From positions 248,001 through 312,000 of the forward strand of contig CAJNYU010000025.1 of NCBI GenBank assembly GCA_905331475.1: DNA of 64,000 nucleotides, read 5' to 3'. Within the stretch, counting starts at the first letter, position 1; every line of letters begins with the position of its first letter. Position numbers and translations under genes: made by a program. The stretch comes from Rotaria socialis (taxonomy: Eukaryota; Rotifera; Eurotatoria; Philodinida; Philodinidae). Below are positions 12,407-25,808 of the stretch, one piece after another. The notes under the pieces are model-generated. The model was not told the origin of the DNA. It ran no database searches and saw only the letters and a program-made list of their open reading frames with translations.

Positions 12407-13726
12407 GTTTCAAATTATTAGTACTGTGTTTGAGAAAACTACTATCTAAAGATTAAAGCAATATATAGATATCGTATTTAACAACCAGGTTGTTTTGGTC
12501 TCTTTATATGAATCTGAAAAACACGTCTTGTCATATAAAATGTACAAAATAGATAATGTATTCAAGTTTATATTCAGCAAGAGAAAGAGCTGATGACGTC
12601 TGTTTCGTCTTCAGCCATACCTGGTGGTTAGTCAAGTGTGCAATATTCATTTCTTTCACTCTTCTTTTGCTAGAAACCACCAATTTTACGTTTAATATAC
12701 ACACGCAGACAAAAAAAATTACATTCGTGTACTACAGTCAACGTAATCAAGGACACATTTTACTATGTATGATTGCTGACAGTATGCACCAGTTACTGTT
12801 TCATTCATTTATTTATTTTTCATTTTTGTATATGAAAAACTTACTGGCGATCGATAGACATTACCCTTGAAATAACTATGTAAATTACTGAAATATGAGA
12901 TATAGTAAAATTTGTAATATTTATCAATTTCCATATGAAAATATCATCGTAATAATATTTTATTTTCACAGTTGATTATTGACGATAAATTATTGAGATT
13001 AAACGTACAAAAGCATATTTTTTCGCATAGAACAATGCACAATGTCTAAACCCATTCGTTGCTATTAATCAACTTCTAATTATTGTTGTTTTTTTGTTAT
13101 TACTATTTGTATCAAAATAAAAGATGAGGCAATATATGCACACACATATATATTGAAGGACACATCAATTACACTATAAATCAAACGAATATATAAATAT
13201 ATTCATAGCGATTTAATTGGAACGAATATTTTCTGACCACACTTTATGAAACTCAAAATTAATGAAGTAATTCGAATGTAATGAATCGAAAGATTCTTCT
13301 TTTATAAAAAAATAAAGAAATCTCACTTTTTATCAATTTTATTGAAAATTCTTTTGTGTCTCCTTTGAATGCACCACGGTTCAAATTACTAGTCATCGAT
13401 TGTTCTTTTCGGTCGCATTGATAAAGTCGTACCTAAAAATGTTTTTCATTTTTTAAAAGAAACACTGCAGGTACAAATGTTTTGATTTAATAGATCAAAT
13501 CTCAGTTTGCTTCGACATAATACTCTCAGCTAGATTGACAGTCACTCATTAGCAACATTACTGCAGCTCTATCCGATTCTTTAATCAACTGATACATGAT
13601 TCATTTAGCTATATGATTAATGGTAAATGTTTTGTAAGAATAAAATAGTTACCAACAAACTAACAATATTATTTTGTTTACGTTTATTACGACGAGATAA
13701 AAAAGAAAAGAAAATTCTCACTGTGC
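12407..13726. other. Intergenic spacer between two minus-strand genes
   Basis: This contains the upstream region of the Gly/Pro-rich gene and the downstream region of the metalloprotease. A 104-codon plus-strand open frame at 12556-12870 has no domain and no splice partners, and I do not accept it. Nothing else is seen. Confidence 0.5.
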
Positions 13727-15955
13727 TCACGTTACGAGAAAAAATCCTATAATGATAGTAGTAATAATAATAATGAATGTGAATGTTGAGCGCGTTTGAT
13801 TTAATCTTGCTCGATTGAATGTATCAACGACTGAATTAATATCTTTTGAACATGTTGCACAACATATATGTTTCCGATAAAGATCAACAGTACTCGAAGC
13901 ACCATCTGTTGGACATTTCTGTGATTTTTGACATAAAAAATCGTTTTCCCAATCAATACACTGAATTCGATGATGTGGATCATGATTACTAGCTGTTAAA
14001 TCTTCGGGTTTATGACCTGAAGTACAATGTGCATGTAAATTAAGTGTTTCAATATCATAGTCTTTAATCAACAATGATGAATCAAGATCACTATTTGAAA
14101 CACATTTGTCGAGATAGCATATTGAATTTTCACCGCATTCTGAACCTGGTAACATCGGGCTGAATGCATATTTATTTTCTGAAAAAATGACTCTTCTTCT
14201 ATAAACTAAATCATAGCCAAACTTATTCAACAAAACAAACTTACCACCATTTGATTCACCAATATAATAACGAAAATATAAACATCGACTAGTTACATCG
14301 GACGGCATAAATGTAAAAGACGAAACCTCGCCCAAACTATTTTTATTAGGCTCAATCATTTTTGCTTGTTGATCATTATTCATAAGTTGTCCAGGTAATG
14401 TTGCATATTTATTTTTAATTGGTTCATAATTATCTGGTTTATTAAATAGACATTCGAACTGACAAATATTATTATTAATCCATTTATTTTCACATTGTGA
14501 CCAACGTGCTTGTTCATATGAAACTGTATGTGATCTAGTCATGACTGACATATAAGAATTTGTATAACACGGAGTATCAACTTGATGAACGAGTCCAAGT
14601 TGATGACCGAATTCATGAGCAAGATAAAATGCTGCATTTTGATATGGAATTAAATACATGATTTCTTTCATAAACATTCTAATTTTCAAAGAAGAAAACA
14701 ACGAAAACAAAATTGAAGCTCACTATAACTTGGATGGCAAGCTCCTTTCAACATAGCATAGCCTTGAGCACCATAAGATCCTTCCCAAGGTTGATACCAG
14801 AATAACACAATTGAATCGTATCTATAAGTGAATTCGTATTCAACAACACATCTATTGGTTTTAGACAATTTACATGAGAAAACATTCACGAGAATGAAAT
14901 TTCCATAGACAATAGTTCTATTTTTCAACTTTTTCATACACTCAACGTATAGAATTTTCTTTTTGATACAGACATGCTCGTGACACGAATTATCTTCTAG
15001 TAATATCTGATAGTGAAGATACTTGTCACGTAATGAACATTATGAAGCTAAGTAATTTATTAGCTTATCACAAATAATAAATGGTCTTACATACAAAAGT
15101 AGTCAAAATGTTCTATCTCCCTAGATAAATCCAAATCGTTCACCATTCGAACTCCAAGAACACCAATTCTGTCTGAAATTAAATCTCAATCAGTATATAA
15201 AACAAGATAAGACTGATATCTAATAAACTTCATAGTTATTAGTTTTCATCCAATTTACAGACTTGAGTTTCCAAAACATACAATGAATTTTAAAAAATAG
15301 ATTAAACAATAGAATCCCTCGAAATCAGATATATATATATATATATATATGTATATAAGTAGATTCTCATTTTATTGTATAAACCAATTTTGCATAGACC
15401 AATTCAAATCGTTCCAATGAGAAGGTGAAACGCTCTTCAAGGCTGCGTCAAATATAATCTATGTTCAAAACTTCGACCGACTATCTTCCAACAAACGTGT
15501 ACATTCTCTGCATGACTTATGACTGGATAATTTCCGATCAGAACGTTGGCAAACAAATGTGAAAAGTTTCCATGGAAGTTTTCTTTTATGTTTATTTACC
15601 TCTCATAATCAAAGACTGCTTGTCTAAGTATGTTTTCATATTCGTATGGTTGTTGAGACTGCGGTTGAGCAATATTCAATTGCAATATGCTTGAGATGAT
15701 TATTTCTATTTTTATATCAAGATCATTCTGTGATTGAAATATCTATGCTAAAAATAGAATACGACACTATAGACTTTATTCATTTACAATATTTGTTGTA
15801 TCAACAATTGCACGTATATAATCTTCATATGATATCAATGATAGCGATGGAAAATAATTAGGATCAACAATAAATAAAGTTTCAACAAATGCGTAATATC
15901 GTTGACTACGAGTTAATTGTTGACAGAGAAAAAAAAGAATCAAGTTTCTCAACAT
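13727..15955 (-). CDS. M12-like (metzincin) zinc metalloprotease with C-terminal membrane anchor
   Basis: Extracellular zinc endopeptidase. Proposed exons: 15955-15788, 15727-15600, 15168-15091, 14821-14724, 14664-13727, total 1410 nt = 469 codons plus stop, in frame throughout. The start is the Met of a short signal-like segment (MLRNLILFFLCQQLTRS). The catalytic domain opens with YYAFVETLFIVD and continues through KIEIIISSIL, IGVLGVRMVND, YDSIVLFWYQP and GYAMLKGAC. The zinc motif is HEFGHQLGLVHQ (HExxHxxGxxH), followed by a Met-turn candidate, SVMTRS. After this come Cys-containing segments, one ADAMTS-like (CGENSICYLDKC). The protein ends in a hydrophobic tail (IIIITTIIIGFFLVT), fitting a GPI signal or tail anchor. 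No prodomain is visible, so upstream exons may be missing. Exon 4 could begin 30 bp earlier (14851), also in frame. Confidence 0.78.
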
Positions 15956-16092
15956 AAAACTCAACTGTGACAATAATCTTGCTACTTTCACGTAAAAATA
16001 TCATACAATATAGACAATTATTAGGCGCTCCATTATTTTATTACCAGTAGAAAAAAAAACTTTCACATAAACACAGGACAACAAATAAATTA

Positions 16093-16472
16093 TCATTGAA
16101 ATTGACTATTGAGTTCAGCGATAAGAAAATCTTCATCGGCCATTGAGACTGCCTCTTTAATACTGAATTTCTTTGGTTTACATATTGGTTGATCGGCACG
16201 GCTAAAGAAACGACAGACAATGTGAGGAACGCAAATGGAAGAAAAATCATCAGACTCACCTAACTAGTTCTTCTTTGTTGTAATCGAATGAAACGTAAAC
16301 GCATGACCTTTGTTTGTACCTAAAAAATGCTGCAGTTTTTTGTTTAACAATTAATTCAATATACTCTTTTTTATATTGTGTTACGATCTGAAATAAATAC
16401 AATTAAAACATTTCGAAATGAAGAGCATATTGATGACATTGAATAGCATACCCTTTCTTTGGATAACGACAT
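16093..16472 (-). CDS. Small conserved-looking protein, 85 aa, three exons
   Basis: Exons 16472-16452, 16387-16260 and 16201-16093 join to 258 nt. The protein begins MSLSKERIVTQYKKEYIELI, is lysine- and tyrosine-rich in the first half, and ends ADEDFLIAELNSQFQ. There is no signal peptide or membrane segment; it is predicted to be a soluble, largely helical protein. Canonical GT-AG splice sites with phase 0 and phase 2 introns, and a continuous frame over all three exons, support it. I do not recognise the family. It is divergent from the gene at 17255 and lies just upstream of the metalloprotease on the same strand. Confidence 0.72.
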
Positions 16473-17254
16473 TTCCGAAAGCACAACGAATACAGAATAA
16501 TCTTTCTGTGTATTATACATTTCTTTTTATACAGATCCTATCCATTTAATTTGATCGCATCAATTAAGCAACATAGTTAACTTTTATGAATATGATCGAG
16601 AGAGAAAAACGAATCAATTAAGTTAGAATAATTAGATGAATTATATACATCTATGTATATTATTACATTTGGCCAGTCTGATTCGTTGCTCTGAATGCTT
16701 GTACAATCCAGTAAATATAAGAACTGTAAGTCATAGTAATGAGGTTGAAGTATTTTCTTTTTGAATGAAATCACTTTCGCATGTTATCTTTGTTCATCGT
16801 TTTTTTTTGTCAGCTTATACTTTTGTTTTTGATGAGCGATTACTGCATGGAATGTTTTTTTTTCTTGACAGTGTTAACGATGACACGAACAACGCAACGG
16901 ATCTTTTTTTAGTTTTTCGTTTCTTATAAAAATAAAATTGCTTAGTGAAGCAAGTGAACAGAATTAAAATAACAATAACAGTTTAGTTTGTGATGATCAC
17001 GACTGTATGCATTAGATTATGATTTCTAGCGATTGTTTGTGTCAAGTACAGGACGGTACTCAGGTAGAAAAATGTAGGAATGGTAGACAATCATTTCTTC
17101 TCTCGTTCTCTCTTCCATAGTATTAGAGATGCTCAAGTGGAAAAAAATATCGCAGCTCTTCAACATCTCTTTCTGTCCATTTGTCGGCAACAAATAAAAA
17201 ACGCAACTATCATCATGATGACTGTCATATTTTATTAAGAAAAAAAATCGAATT
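16473..17254. promoter_or_regulatory. 780-bp divergent intergenic region
   Basis: It lies between two head-to-head genes (minus start at 16472, plus start at 17255), so it must hold both promoters. I see only T-rich tracts and no element that I can name. Confidence 0.4.
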
Positions 17255-18099
17255 ATGTCGAAAAATTTAGTAAAATTGCCTAAAGTTAAACTAATTAAAA
17301 GCTTTTCATCATCGAGAACCCCCAGCGCTACTAGTTCTCTATATTCTGGCAGCGTGAATGCGCAACGTGGTCTACAGAAATCAGGGTAATTGTTTCTCTT
17401 ATTGGTTTCCATATTTTTTTTATATTGTTTGACTGATGTTAAGATCATTACATCCTCTTCGTTCTACTCAACAGCAACAAGCAGATGACCGCATTATTTC
17501 TGAGGAACCCGAAACTTCCTATCAAACAATTGAATATCATCCATGGAAACCGGAATATAATCAAATTGTTACTCGAGAAAAAATTAAAAAATCCATGACG
17601 AAAGATCCTTATTTACCACAAAGAAAAATGATTGCTCATGCACAAGAGAGTACTATGGCAAAAGAGAAGTGTTTTCCTGAATTATTACCAGCTGAAGCGG
17701 TTCATATTGCAACTCCAAATGTGCAAGAACCTGCAAAACTGTCACGTAACTTTATTTATATGATTTATCATCGATGTTAAATAGAAAATATATAATATTT
17801 TAGTACCTAGAGTTGTTCGTTACTTACGAAGCCGTGAACTATTACCATCTGAACAAGTACGATCACGAACTATGATGAAACAACCTACAACATCTCTATC
17901 CCAATATGGAACAAAACAATCGATGTCCACTATTCCGACCAGTAAAAGAAATAGTCACGTGCCTATTTTATCAAGACATGAACGACTACTAAATAGATCT
18001 AAGATGCTAACTGATGCATCTGTTATTCGGCGGCCACCGCGAAGATTAGTTATAAATATTAATCGTGAAGCGATTGTTCCACTATCAATATATACATAA
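17255..18099 (+). CDS. Basic protein of unknown function, 242 aa, three exons
   Basis: Exons 17255-17385, 17444-17745 and 17804-18099 total 729 nt; junction phases 2 and 1 match on both sides. The start ATG (MSKNLVKLPKVKLIKSFSSS) is the first in the open exon. The protein is Ser/Thr/Arg/Lys-rich and looks mostly disordered, with a better-ordered middle (EPETSYQTIEYHPWKPEYNQ; CFPELLPAEAVHIATPNVQE; LPRVVRYLRSRELLPSEQV). No signal peptide or membrane helix. It could be a cytoskeletal or ciliary accessory protein, but nothing in the sequence proves it. It ends REAIVPLSIYT followed by TAA. Confidence 0.75.
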
Positions 18100-19130
18100 G
18101 AAAAATGGACTTTCATAATATACTAGTTGTAGTCAAATGCAATACATACATATATATATAAATACTTTAAATCATGTTCGATTGAGATTTATTCCGGTTT
18201 TTTTTATATATTAAAACAAAGTAGTTTATTTTTCTGTATAACCAATCAAATAAACAAACACTCCTCTTACGGAGACTAACTTGAATAGTTTAGATCATTC
18301 ATATTCTATATAGAAAATTATACATTTTGTTTACTTTTGATTTGAAACAAAGTGTTATGTAAAATTACTAATAGCTTCTAAAGGTTAAGTATGAAAGCAT
18401 GCCGTAATTTATTATTATCGTCTTCTATTGATCATGATGCGGTTTGATTTAAAGTAAAAAATAATTCACTCTCTAGTTTCAATTAAAATTTGTATTATTC
18501 GATATAAATATATTAAGCTTTAAAAACAACGCATCCTATGAATGTAAACTTGAATTTTTCATCTTCTTTAATCGCAGAATAATCCTTAATGTATGAGCAC
18601 AACTATGTATTATAAGCTATTAATATGTGAAATATTAAAAAGTAAAAAATACTCATTTGTCTGAAATTTGCATTTCTTTTGGCGAAGAACATGTTTTTGT
18701 CGACGAGCTTTTGAGTTGAAGTGTTGCTCTTAAGATACCAACACTATTTATATATTAAACACAAAGAATGCTCAATCCACATATTTCCTACTAAAAGTAA
18801 AATGACAAGTTATCTCAATATGAAAAATCAGAAATCTTATTCGTAGTTGTTCATTTAATCATCTTGTATTTTCAAAATATGAACAGTCATATGATCATGA
18901 AGAAAAGCAATTAAAATGATTGCTATTTTACTATTTAAATACTTTATTGATTAATCTATTGATTAAGAGAACTTTAACACTTGACTATTTTTTTATAAGA
19001 AATAAATGAAAATTGATAGGTCAACTAAGAAATGAAACTGATACATTAGATGCATTTAATACTCTACTATGAACTATTCGGCTAGAATGGACAGTCCTTA
19101 TTACTGTTTTTTGAAGAAGAATGATAATTA
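18100..19130. other. Convergent spacer between the 17255 gene and HutI
   Basis: The 3' ends of a plus-strand and a minus-strand gene face each other here. Only AT-rich sequence is present, and no exon is supportable. Confidence 0.5.
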
Positions 19131-21012
19131 TTTAGCTTTTGCATATACAATTGCACCATGTTTGAGTACATATTGAATTAGATGAGCATGATCACCAAAC
19201 TGATAGATAATATGTTCCCACCTGAATCAAATCAAATGCGTAGAAAACAAAAACACTAGTTCCTAAGTTTATCTCTTACGATGGACATCGACATATGATT
19301 AAATCCGCTTTTTTTCCAACTTCAAGTGATCCATATTTGTCTGAGATTCCTAATGCTGCAGCACTATTGATTGTTGCAGCTACTAATGCTTCTTCTAAAC
19401 TCATATGACATAAAACACAAGCCAAATTCATTGATATCGACTAAAAATAATAATAGAATCGAAACACAACCGTTCCATCATATCGATGAGAAGAAGAAAA
19501 CAAAAGTAAACAGACCATAGCTGATGAAAAAGCATTTGGATTTGCATCGGTTCCTAGAGCCACCGGAACACCAGCATCAATCATCCGTCGTACAGGTGGC
19601 ATTTCAATTCTCAAGAGATATCCTGTATGAGGTAGAATAACTGCAAAAGTTTTTGCACTAGCCATAGCACGAATACCGTCATCAGAAATGCATTCTAAAT
19701 GACTAATAGCTCGTGCACCAATGTCAGCTCCCATCTTTAAAACAAAAACAATCAATGGAACATAGAGGAAAACAAAAACAAATTACTTCAGCTGAACCTG
19801 TGTAATTCAGTTCATCACCATGAAAATTGATCCCAAGCCCAATTTCTTTACCGGCAAGAAGTATTCGACGACTTTGCTCAATATCATAAACACCTAGTCA
19901 ACAAATTTGCATTGTAGATAAGCGAATATGTTTATGATAAGATTTACCTTTCTCACAAAAGACATCAATATCATTAACATTTATTTCTTTGCTATCTATG
20001 AATTTTTTCAATGCTTTTATTTGTTTATTTACAATATCTTCAGTCATTTCTTCAGCTGTTCTATTTCTAACCAAATATATAAATAGATGAAGAAGCGAAT
20101 CATTATTTTTTTTCTTATTCACTTAGGAATTGCATGTGCTGCACAATAAGTTATCGATATACCAATAGATACATGTGAACGAGCTTGTTCAAGAAGTTTC
20201 AATAAACGTAATTCATCGGGCCATTCAAGTCCATAGCCTGTTTTACATTCAACATGAGTCGTGCCTAACAATCACATTTTAGATAAACATTTGAAAAATA
20301 GAAAAGAACACCTACCAGCTTGAAGCATACGTTTCAATCGAGCAACTAACGAAACAAGAAGTTCTTTGTCCGTAGCTAACTTCGTTTTTTCAACCGTAAA
20401 ACCAATACCACCACCTTCGCGCATAATTTCCATATAAGTAGCGCCTGCTAACTAGAGAACAAAGACAAAACATAAAATTTGATGAAAAATAAGATCAACC
20501 AACAAATACTTTTTTTGCATATTCATGAACTCGATCACCTGCCCAAATAGGATGCGTATGAGCATCAACGAAACCTTGAGAAAAACAATACTAATGATCA
20601 TTCAAATTAAATGCATTCTAAATTTATGTATACCTGGTAGAATACAACATCCAGATGCATCAATCTTTTTATCTACTTCTATCCCTTCAAATTGTCGAGC
20701 AATATCATCATCAGTACCAATTGCTATAATATTTTCACTAGAAGAAATTACAATTTATATTAATATTTGACAATGAATTCTAATATGTTGTTGTTTTAAA
20801 TACTACTATTACTCAAAATTAGTAAACCCGTCACATAATTTTATGAGTTGCTTTTTCTGTTCTCACTTTTCAATCATTAAACTCAAACCAACTGTATCCG
20901 ACTTAATTATGCCAATAGCTTGCATATCTTTACCACACAAGAATTTTTCATCATTATTACGTGTTACCGTCACAATTTGTCTAGCACCATAGATTAATGT
21001 TCTTAACGTCAT
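19131..21012 (-). CDS. AMDHD1: Imidazolonepropionase (HutI/AMDHD1), 10 exons, 429 aa
   Basis: Hydrolyses 4-imidazolone-5-propionate to N-formimino-L-glutamate, the third step of histidine breakdown, in the cytosol. Exons: 21012-20867, 20737-20634, 20574-20510, 20451-20316, 20264-20123, 20066-19948, 19893-19787, 19734-19516, 19440-19280, 19221-19131; total 1290 nt. Length is close to the animal enzyme. Amidohydrolase landmarks are all present: metal-binding DAHTHP in exon 3, the substrate-side GGGIGFTVEKT, TTHVECKTGYGLEW, FHGDELNYTGSAE (metal His), SHLECIS, and LGTDANPNAFSSAM with the catalytic Asp. The C-terminal ADLIICRCPS and WEHIIYQFG match the usual end of the family. Introns are about 45-130 bp. 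No damage seen. The cofactor would be one Zn or Fe ion. Confidence 0.95.
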
Positions 21013-21389
21013 CTGCAACATCATTAGAACAGAGAGAAAAAAACAAATAGACAAATCAGCATTTTCTATATAAAATTTTCTTTGCTTCTGCTCTTGTTTT
21101 AATTTTTTACTTCACACAGAAACATAGAAAAAGAAAACACATTTACTCGTATTGAAATAGAAAAAAAATACAAGTCATTAACTACATAAATTGTTTCTTG
21201 TTTGTCTCATGTATTTTGAAAGAATACAACAAAGAGAAAGCTTCGAGCAGCAATGGAAAACAAAACAAAAAACAAACAATAAAACGATAATAGAACGAAA
21301 AAAACATTGATAAGTTGTGTACATCGGTTAAGAATGTTTGCCGTTAGTATTCAAACAATCACCAAAATTAATTCAAATCAATTTTTGAT

Positions 21390-22617
21390 TTAATATGGAT
21401 TAGACCGATTGTCTCTACTCGAACCATGGCTTGCGCCACGGCCACTACCACGATATTCACTTCCACGATCTCCACCTATGAACAAATACGAATAGATACG
21501 ATCATTTTAAACGTCTAAGATGCTTACCCCGGCCACGGTAGCCACCGAAATCACCACCTGCTCCTCGTAAAATAAGAAATATTAAATTAAAATCATTTAT
21601 CATTTTATCCTTACCTCGACTACGAAATCCACCACGACTTCCTCGAGAACCACCTCGATTACCGAATGCTGAAGCACGTCGTGTGGCCAAAGAAATTTGA
21701 ACAATGCTTGACAGAACTTCTTTTCCTATTTTAATCAAACGATAAATAAATAGGATTAATTCAAAAAAATTGAGCTATTCTTACCATGATACCAATTGAT
21801 AGCAGCTTGCGCTGCTTCTTCATCTTCATATGTAATTGTTGCTTCACCTTTACCATCGCCAGTTGCTTTGTCTTTGTAAATCCAAATCTTTGGTCCATTT
21901 GTCTTTTTATCATTCTATTGAAAAAAAGCAAAATCAAAATTTCTCAAAACAAAAACTTCAATATTCTACTTTAATTATGCCAATTTGACTGAATACATCT
22001 TTAAGTTGTGACACAGTCACGTTTTTTGGTAAATTCTGAATAAAAATTGTATCACGTTGTGTTTCCATACGATTATCATCACCACCAGTTGTACTACCAC
22101 TATTATCGTACTGATTAGTGCGACCACGATTATATCCACCACTGCCACCAGAGTTATCACTATTATTATTCTGATAATCATTTCGACCACGATTGTAACT
22201 ACTACTACTTCCACTACCATAACCTGCAGAGAATATAAAGTGTTTTTTGTCGCCATTTATCATCCTGTGTGAACTGTCAATTTTTGAAGTTCAAAAAATG
22301 GCATTCAAGAAACAAAACAGTTTTACCTACCTCCACCTACTCCGCCACGAGAATTGTAATCGGAATCATTTCGTTTTTGTCCGCTAATAGTAATAATAAC
22401 ATAGAAAAATAGAACCAAACAAAATCTTTTTTTGTCGAAAACAATCACCTATTTTGATCATCTGTATGTCGATCACCACCACCTCGTCCTGATTTATGAT
22501 CACTATTTGAATGGCCACTGCTGTATCTGCATAAGTATTAAAGAAATTTGCATTTTATTAATTAAGTAATTCTCACTGGTCGCCTGCACCACGAGAATCT
22601 CGACCATAGCCTGACAT
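21390..22617 (-). CDS. FET-family (FUS/EWS/TAF15/Cabeza-like) RNA-binding protein, 8 exons, 262 aa
   Basis: Nuclear RNA-binding protein of the FET type, acting in transcription and splicing in other animals. Exons: 22617-22577, 22526-22449, 22383-22331, 22223-21970, 21914-21785, 21725-21615, 21563-21528, 21475-21390; total 789 nt. An N-terminal Ser/Gly/Tyr/Asn-rich low-complexity region (about residues 1-105; YGSGSSSSYNRGRND) is followed by one RRM (about 112-205): RNP2 DTIFIQNLP, then VFSQIGIIK, KIWIYKDKATGDGKGEATIT (RNP1 region), AAQAAINWYHGKEV and ISLATRRA. IGIIK, GKGEA and the closing ATRRA are FET-specific. The C-terminus is RGG-rich (GGFRSRG; YRGSGRGA). There is no RanBP2-type zinc finger, so it is shorter than vertebrate FUS. 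The low-complexity region suggests phase separation (inference). Confidence 0.92.
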
Positions 22618-25600
22618 TTTATTAGAAAAAAGTAGCTTTATGGATCTAAAAATTGAAATATTGAAAAAAGTGAAGATTATTACTGAATGAACATGAAACA
22701 AAAGAAATAATAATAATAAAAATAATATCCTAATGCAAGAACACACACACGCATGTATGTATAACCAGAGTATTGGTGATTGACCAATTACAAAATTGGA
22801 TTGAAAGTATTAAGTTTAAAATACAACATAATTATTAGAAACGAAATATTTATTTATTATATTCTATTGAAGAAAATCTGTGTTATAAACAATAAACAAT
22901 AAATATTCAATATTCGATAACTATCTCCATCTATCAAACAAGATATCAATGAAAAAACAAAAAAAATCAAAATTTTTCATGGCAATATTTATTAAATCAA
23001 ATCGAACTGTTCACTCTTTTCAAGGATATAATCACTGTAATATGCGTGAAGTGAACATACTAGTGCACGAGTGATCATCATATATATATATATATATGCA
23101 ATAGATGGGCACGATTTGGGTTTCCGATCACATAGTTCGATGCGAAAATTTGCGTTTGCATTGTCACTGTTAATAACTGAAAACGAAAATGTGAGCCATA
23201 TCGTTTTAGAATCATCCGTATAATCTTGATTTTTGAAACGTAAATATTTCTGTGAAACATTTTGTTTAGACTAATGCTTAAAGGACGAAAACTAGTCGGT
23301 GATTTAAGAAGCATATATAACTTGGTATTGTTGCCGTGGCTTTCATGTCACTTGACATTTTCAGGGACAAGTATATAAGAGTATTAGAGTTTGGTCGTTA
23401 TTTATTCACTAGTACATGGCGACAGTAAACAAGTATTGGTTTTTATTTTTGATGACCAAAAGCTATCGGATTCATACAATGTATTACTTTTACATCGGTA
23501 TGATAGGTGTTATCGCTAATTTTAACTGATACTCAACTGGATTCATTAATCGATTTATAAATAATTTACATTGATATTATATGACAAACATTTTCACTGT
23601 TTGATGACACATTAGTATACAGAATCTGTAAAGCTTTATTTCTAGTAAAAAGTTATTTTTTAGGTGTCATGCAAATTGAGCTGAGACAAGCAGCACATTG
23701 CACAGAACGAATGAGAATGAAAGGAAAAATCAGCATCTATTTAGACACAAAAAACACGATACCATCATAATTTGTATTTGTTGGCCGTACGAAAGTACAG
23801 ACTACTGATTATGTGTCCTCTTATATATTCTAAGTGTACTCATTCTCAATATACACTTTTATGTTTTATTAAAGCAGTGAAATAATTTAGAAGCAGTATT
23901 ACTAAGTAAGTGTTGAGTACCAAAACATTTTCTAGTCTTTATTCTTCTTTTTCTAAATTTTTGATAAGATTCAGTGCTTTCTGTCATCTTACTTATAGGA
24001 TGAGATAAAAATTTGAATCTTTTATACAATTTATTTTCCTTCATAAGATAAATTGCCATTCGATGGATAGTATCTGAAATTCGAAACAAAAATACAACTC
24101 TAATCATACAAAAGATACATTGTTAGTACTCAATTATAGAAAAGACTCTTTTCTCGAGGATGCATTACAACTTTTTATGGATGAAAAACAGTTAACTAGA
24201 ATAATCAGTTTTTATCCTAATTGTAGTATCGAACAATTAGTTTATTTTTATTTTCCCGTTATGGAATCTTATTATTGTTTACTGCCTGAGTTTTTCTGTA
24301 AATTATACATTATAACATTTGTTCGTTGCATTTTCAATTCGTCATATTGTTTGTTTCTTTGAAAAAAAACAGTATTGAAACTGAAATTGAAAAATGAGAA
24401 AATCTTAGAATTCGCCAAAATTGAAGATAACCAATCAGCAATAACTATACTTTTATGTATTCTCAATTCAAAATGAATACTTTTTACGGTATCCATTGTA
24501 ATTATCTTATGAATTTTCCGACATAATGTATAGTAAAAGAGAAAAAGGGTTTTTCTAACTACCGAAAGTGTACGCTAATTTTATTGGCATACAGAAGCAA
24601 AAGCTTAGTCGTAAGGATATAAACTTAAGAGTATATGCATATGGGGATATGTATGAGAATAAAGTTGTCAGCCTATATGTCACATGTTGCCAAAATCGTT
24701 GTATTCTGTTTCTATGCCGATATTCAGGATCCTTTTCTGTTTGTTGTTATTGAAAAAGCAATCTAGATAGGGGATAAGCTTTTAGTATGCAAGTCATCAA
24801 CTAGTTAGAGACAAAGAGAGAACTTATAGAGAATGAATGAATATAAAATTTGTGATCGCATCGATTCTTATAAATTTCATGACACGATTCTATCAGATCA
24901 TGTCGGATTCATCATTACAATTGTTTTTTTTACAGCTATTAGGCATTTTTCCAGTTTTCTGTACGTGAAATTGATGTTTACATTGTTGTTTGCTTCTTTA
25001 TGTGTTTTATTTTCTTTCGTTTTTGTTACACACAAAACTTCACATACGGAAAAAACGATGTCAAAAACGATTGTAAAGATTATTCTTCTTATGCATAACA
25101 TATTATAGTTTTTTTTCTACTCTATCACCTCAGGTAATTTCGAAATCATTTTCTTCAATAATATCAATTGAAGCGCCATTTTTGGCTTTTTAAATAAAAA
25201 TATTTCAAGTTTGATCGAGAGAACTTCTAATATTCTACTCAATGTGGAAACAAAACATCATTTTTCAATATGAAAGACTCGAAAATATACACTCAACATC
25301 TTTCTCTCTTGTATTCTTGTTTGTGTTACCAAGGCAAATTGGTTATTTTGTAGAAGTATGCAAGAAAAAAGACTTTTTCCTTAAATGACAGTTCATAATT
25401 TTATCTGTTTTGTGCTGTGTAATCAATCTGTGGATAGGTAAAATGTTGAAGTTTGCCACGTGACATATTTTCCTTTGATCTGTATTGTATTGATTCTTTA
25501 TGAAAATATTGTGAATAGAGTCACATCTAGCAGACAATTGAATATAGTTCACACCAAGCTCATAAATTTGCCTTCATTCCTATTTCTAATTATGCCTAAT

Positions 25601-25808
25601 TTAAAAACGAGAAATCAGCAAACATCACGTAGAAAAATTTATAATTATTTTAATCTCATTTGTATCATAAAACCATTTAAAGTTTTGTAATCTTCGTATC
25701 TGTCTTTTTTTTTGTAAATTCGTTTGCTTGAAGATCAATCATAAATTTTGGTGACTATCATTCGATCTAACAATAAAGAGCAAAGATTAATAATGACACA
25801 AGGCTCTA
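22618..25808. other. Gene-free intergenic region of 3.2 kb
   Basis: Several open frames of 60-95 codons occur on both strands between 23.0 and 25.7 kb. None has a recognisable domain, a signal peptide plus mature sequence, or linked exons. (AT)n lies near 23080-23098. Nothing else is supportable. Confidence 0.5.

Noticed and set aside
12556..12870. 104-codon plus-strand frame upstream of the Gly/Pro-rich gene
   Set aside because: No domain, no splice partners and an AT-rich hydrophobic composition typical of chance frames.
15331..15351. (AT)n and other simple AT tracts as regulatory sites or CRISPR-like arrays
   Set aside because: Plain microsatellites. No spaced direct repeats of CRISPR type exist anywhere in the window, and the organism is eukaryotic.
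17026..17448. 140-codon minus-strand frame
   Set aside because: It is antisense to the first exons of the 17255 gene, whose splice phases and frame are consistent; this frame has no domain.
22017..22272. Ile/Val/Thr-rich frames on both strands
   Set aside because: Out-of-frame readings of the Ser/Gly/Asn-rich exon of the FET-like gene.
24833..25108. 91-codon plus-strand frame with hydrophobic segments
   Set aside because: The opposite strand is equally open over the same bases and nothing similar continues on either side.
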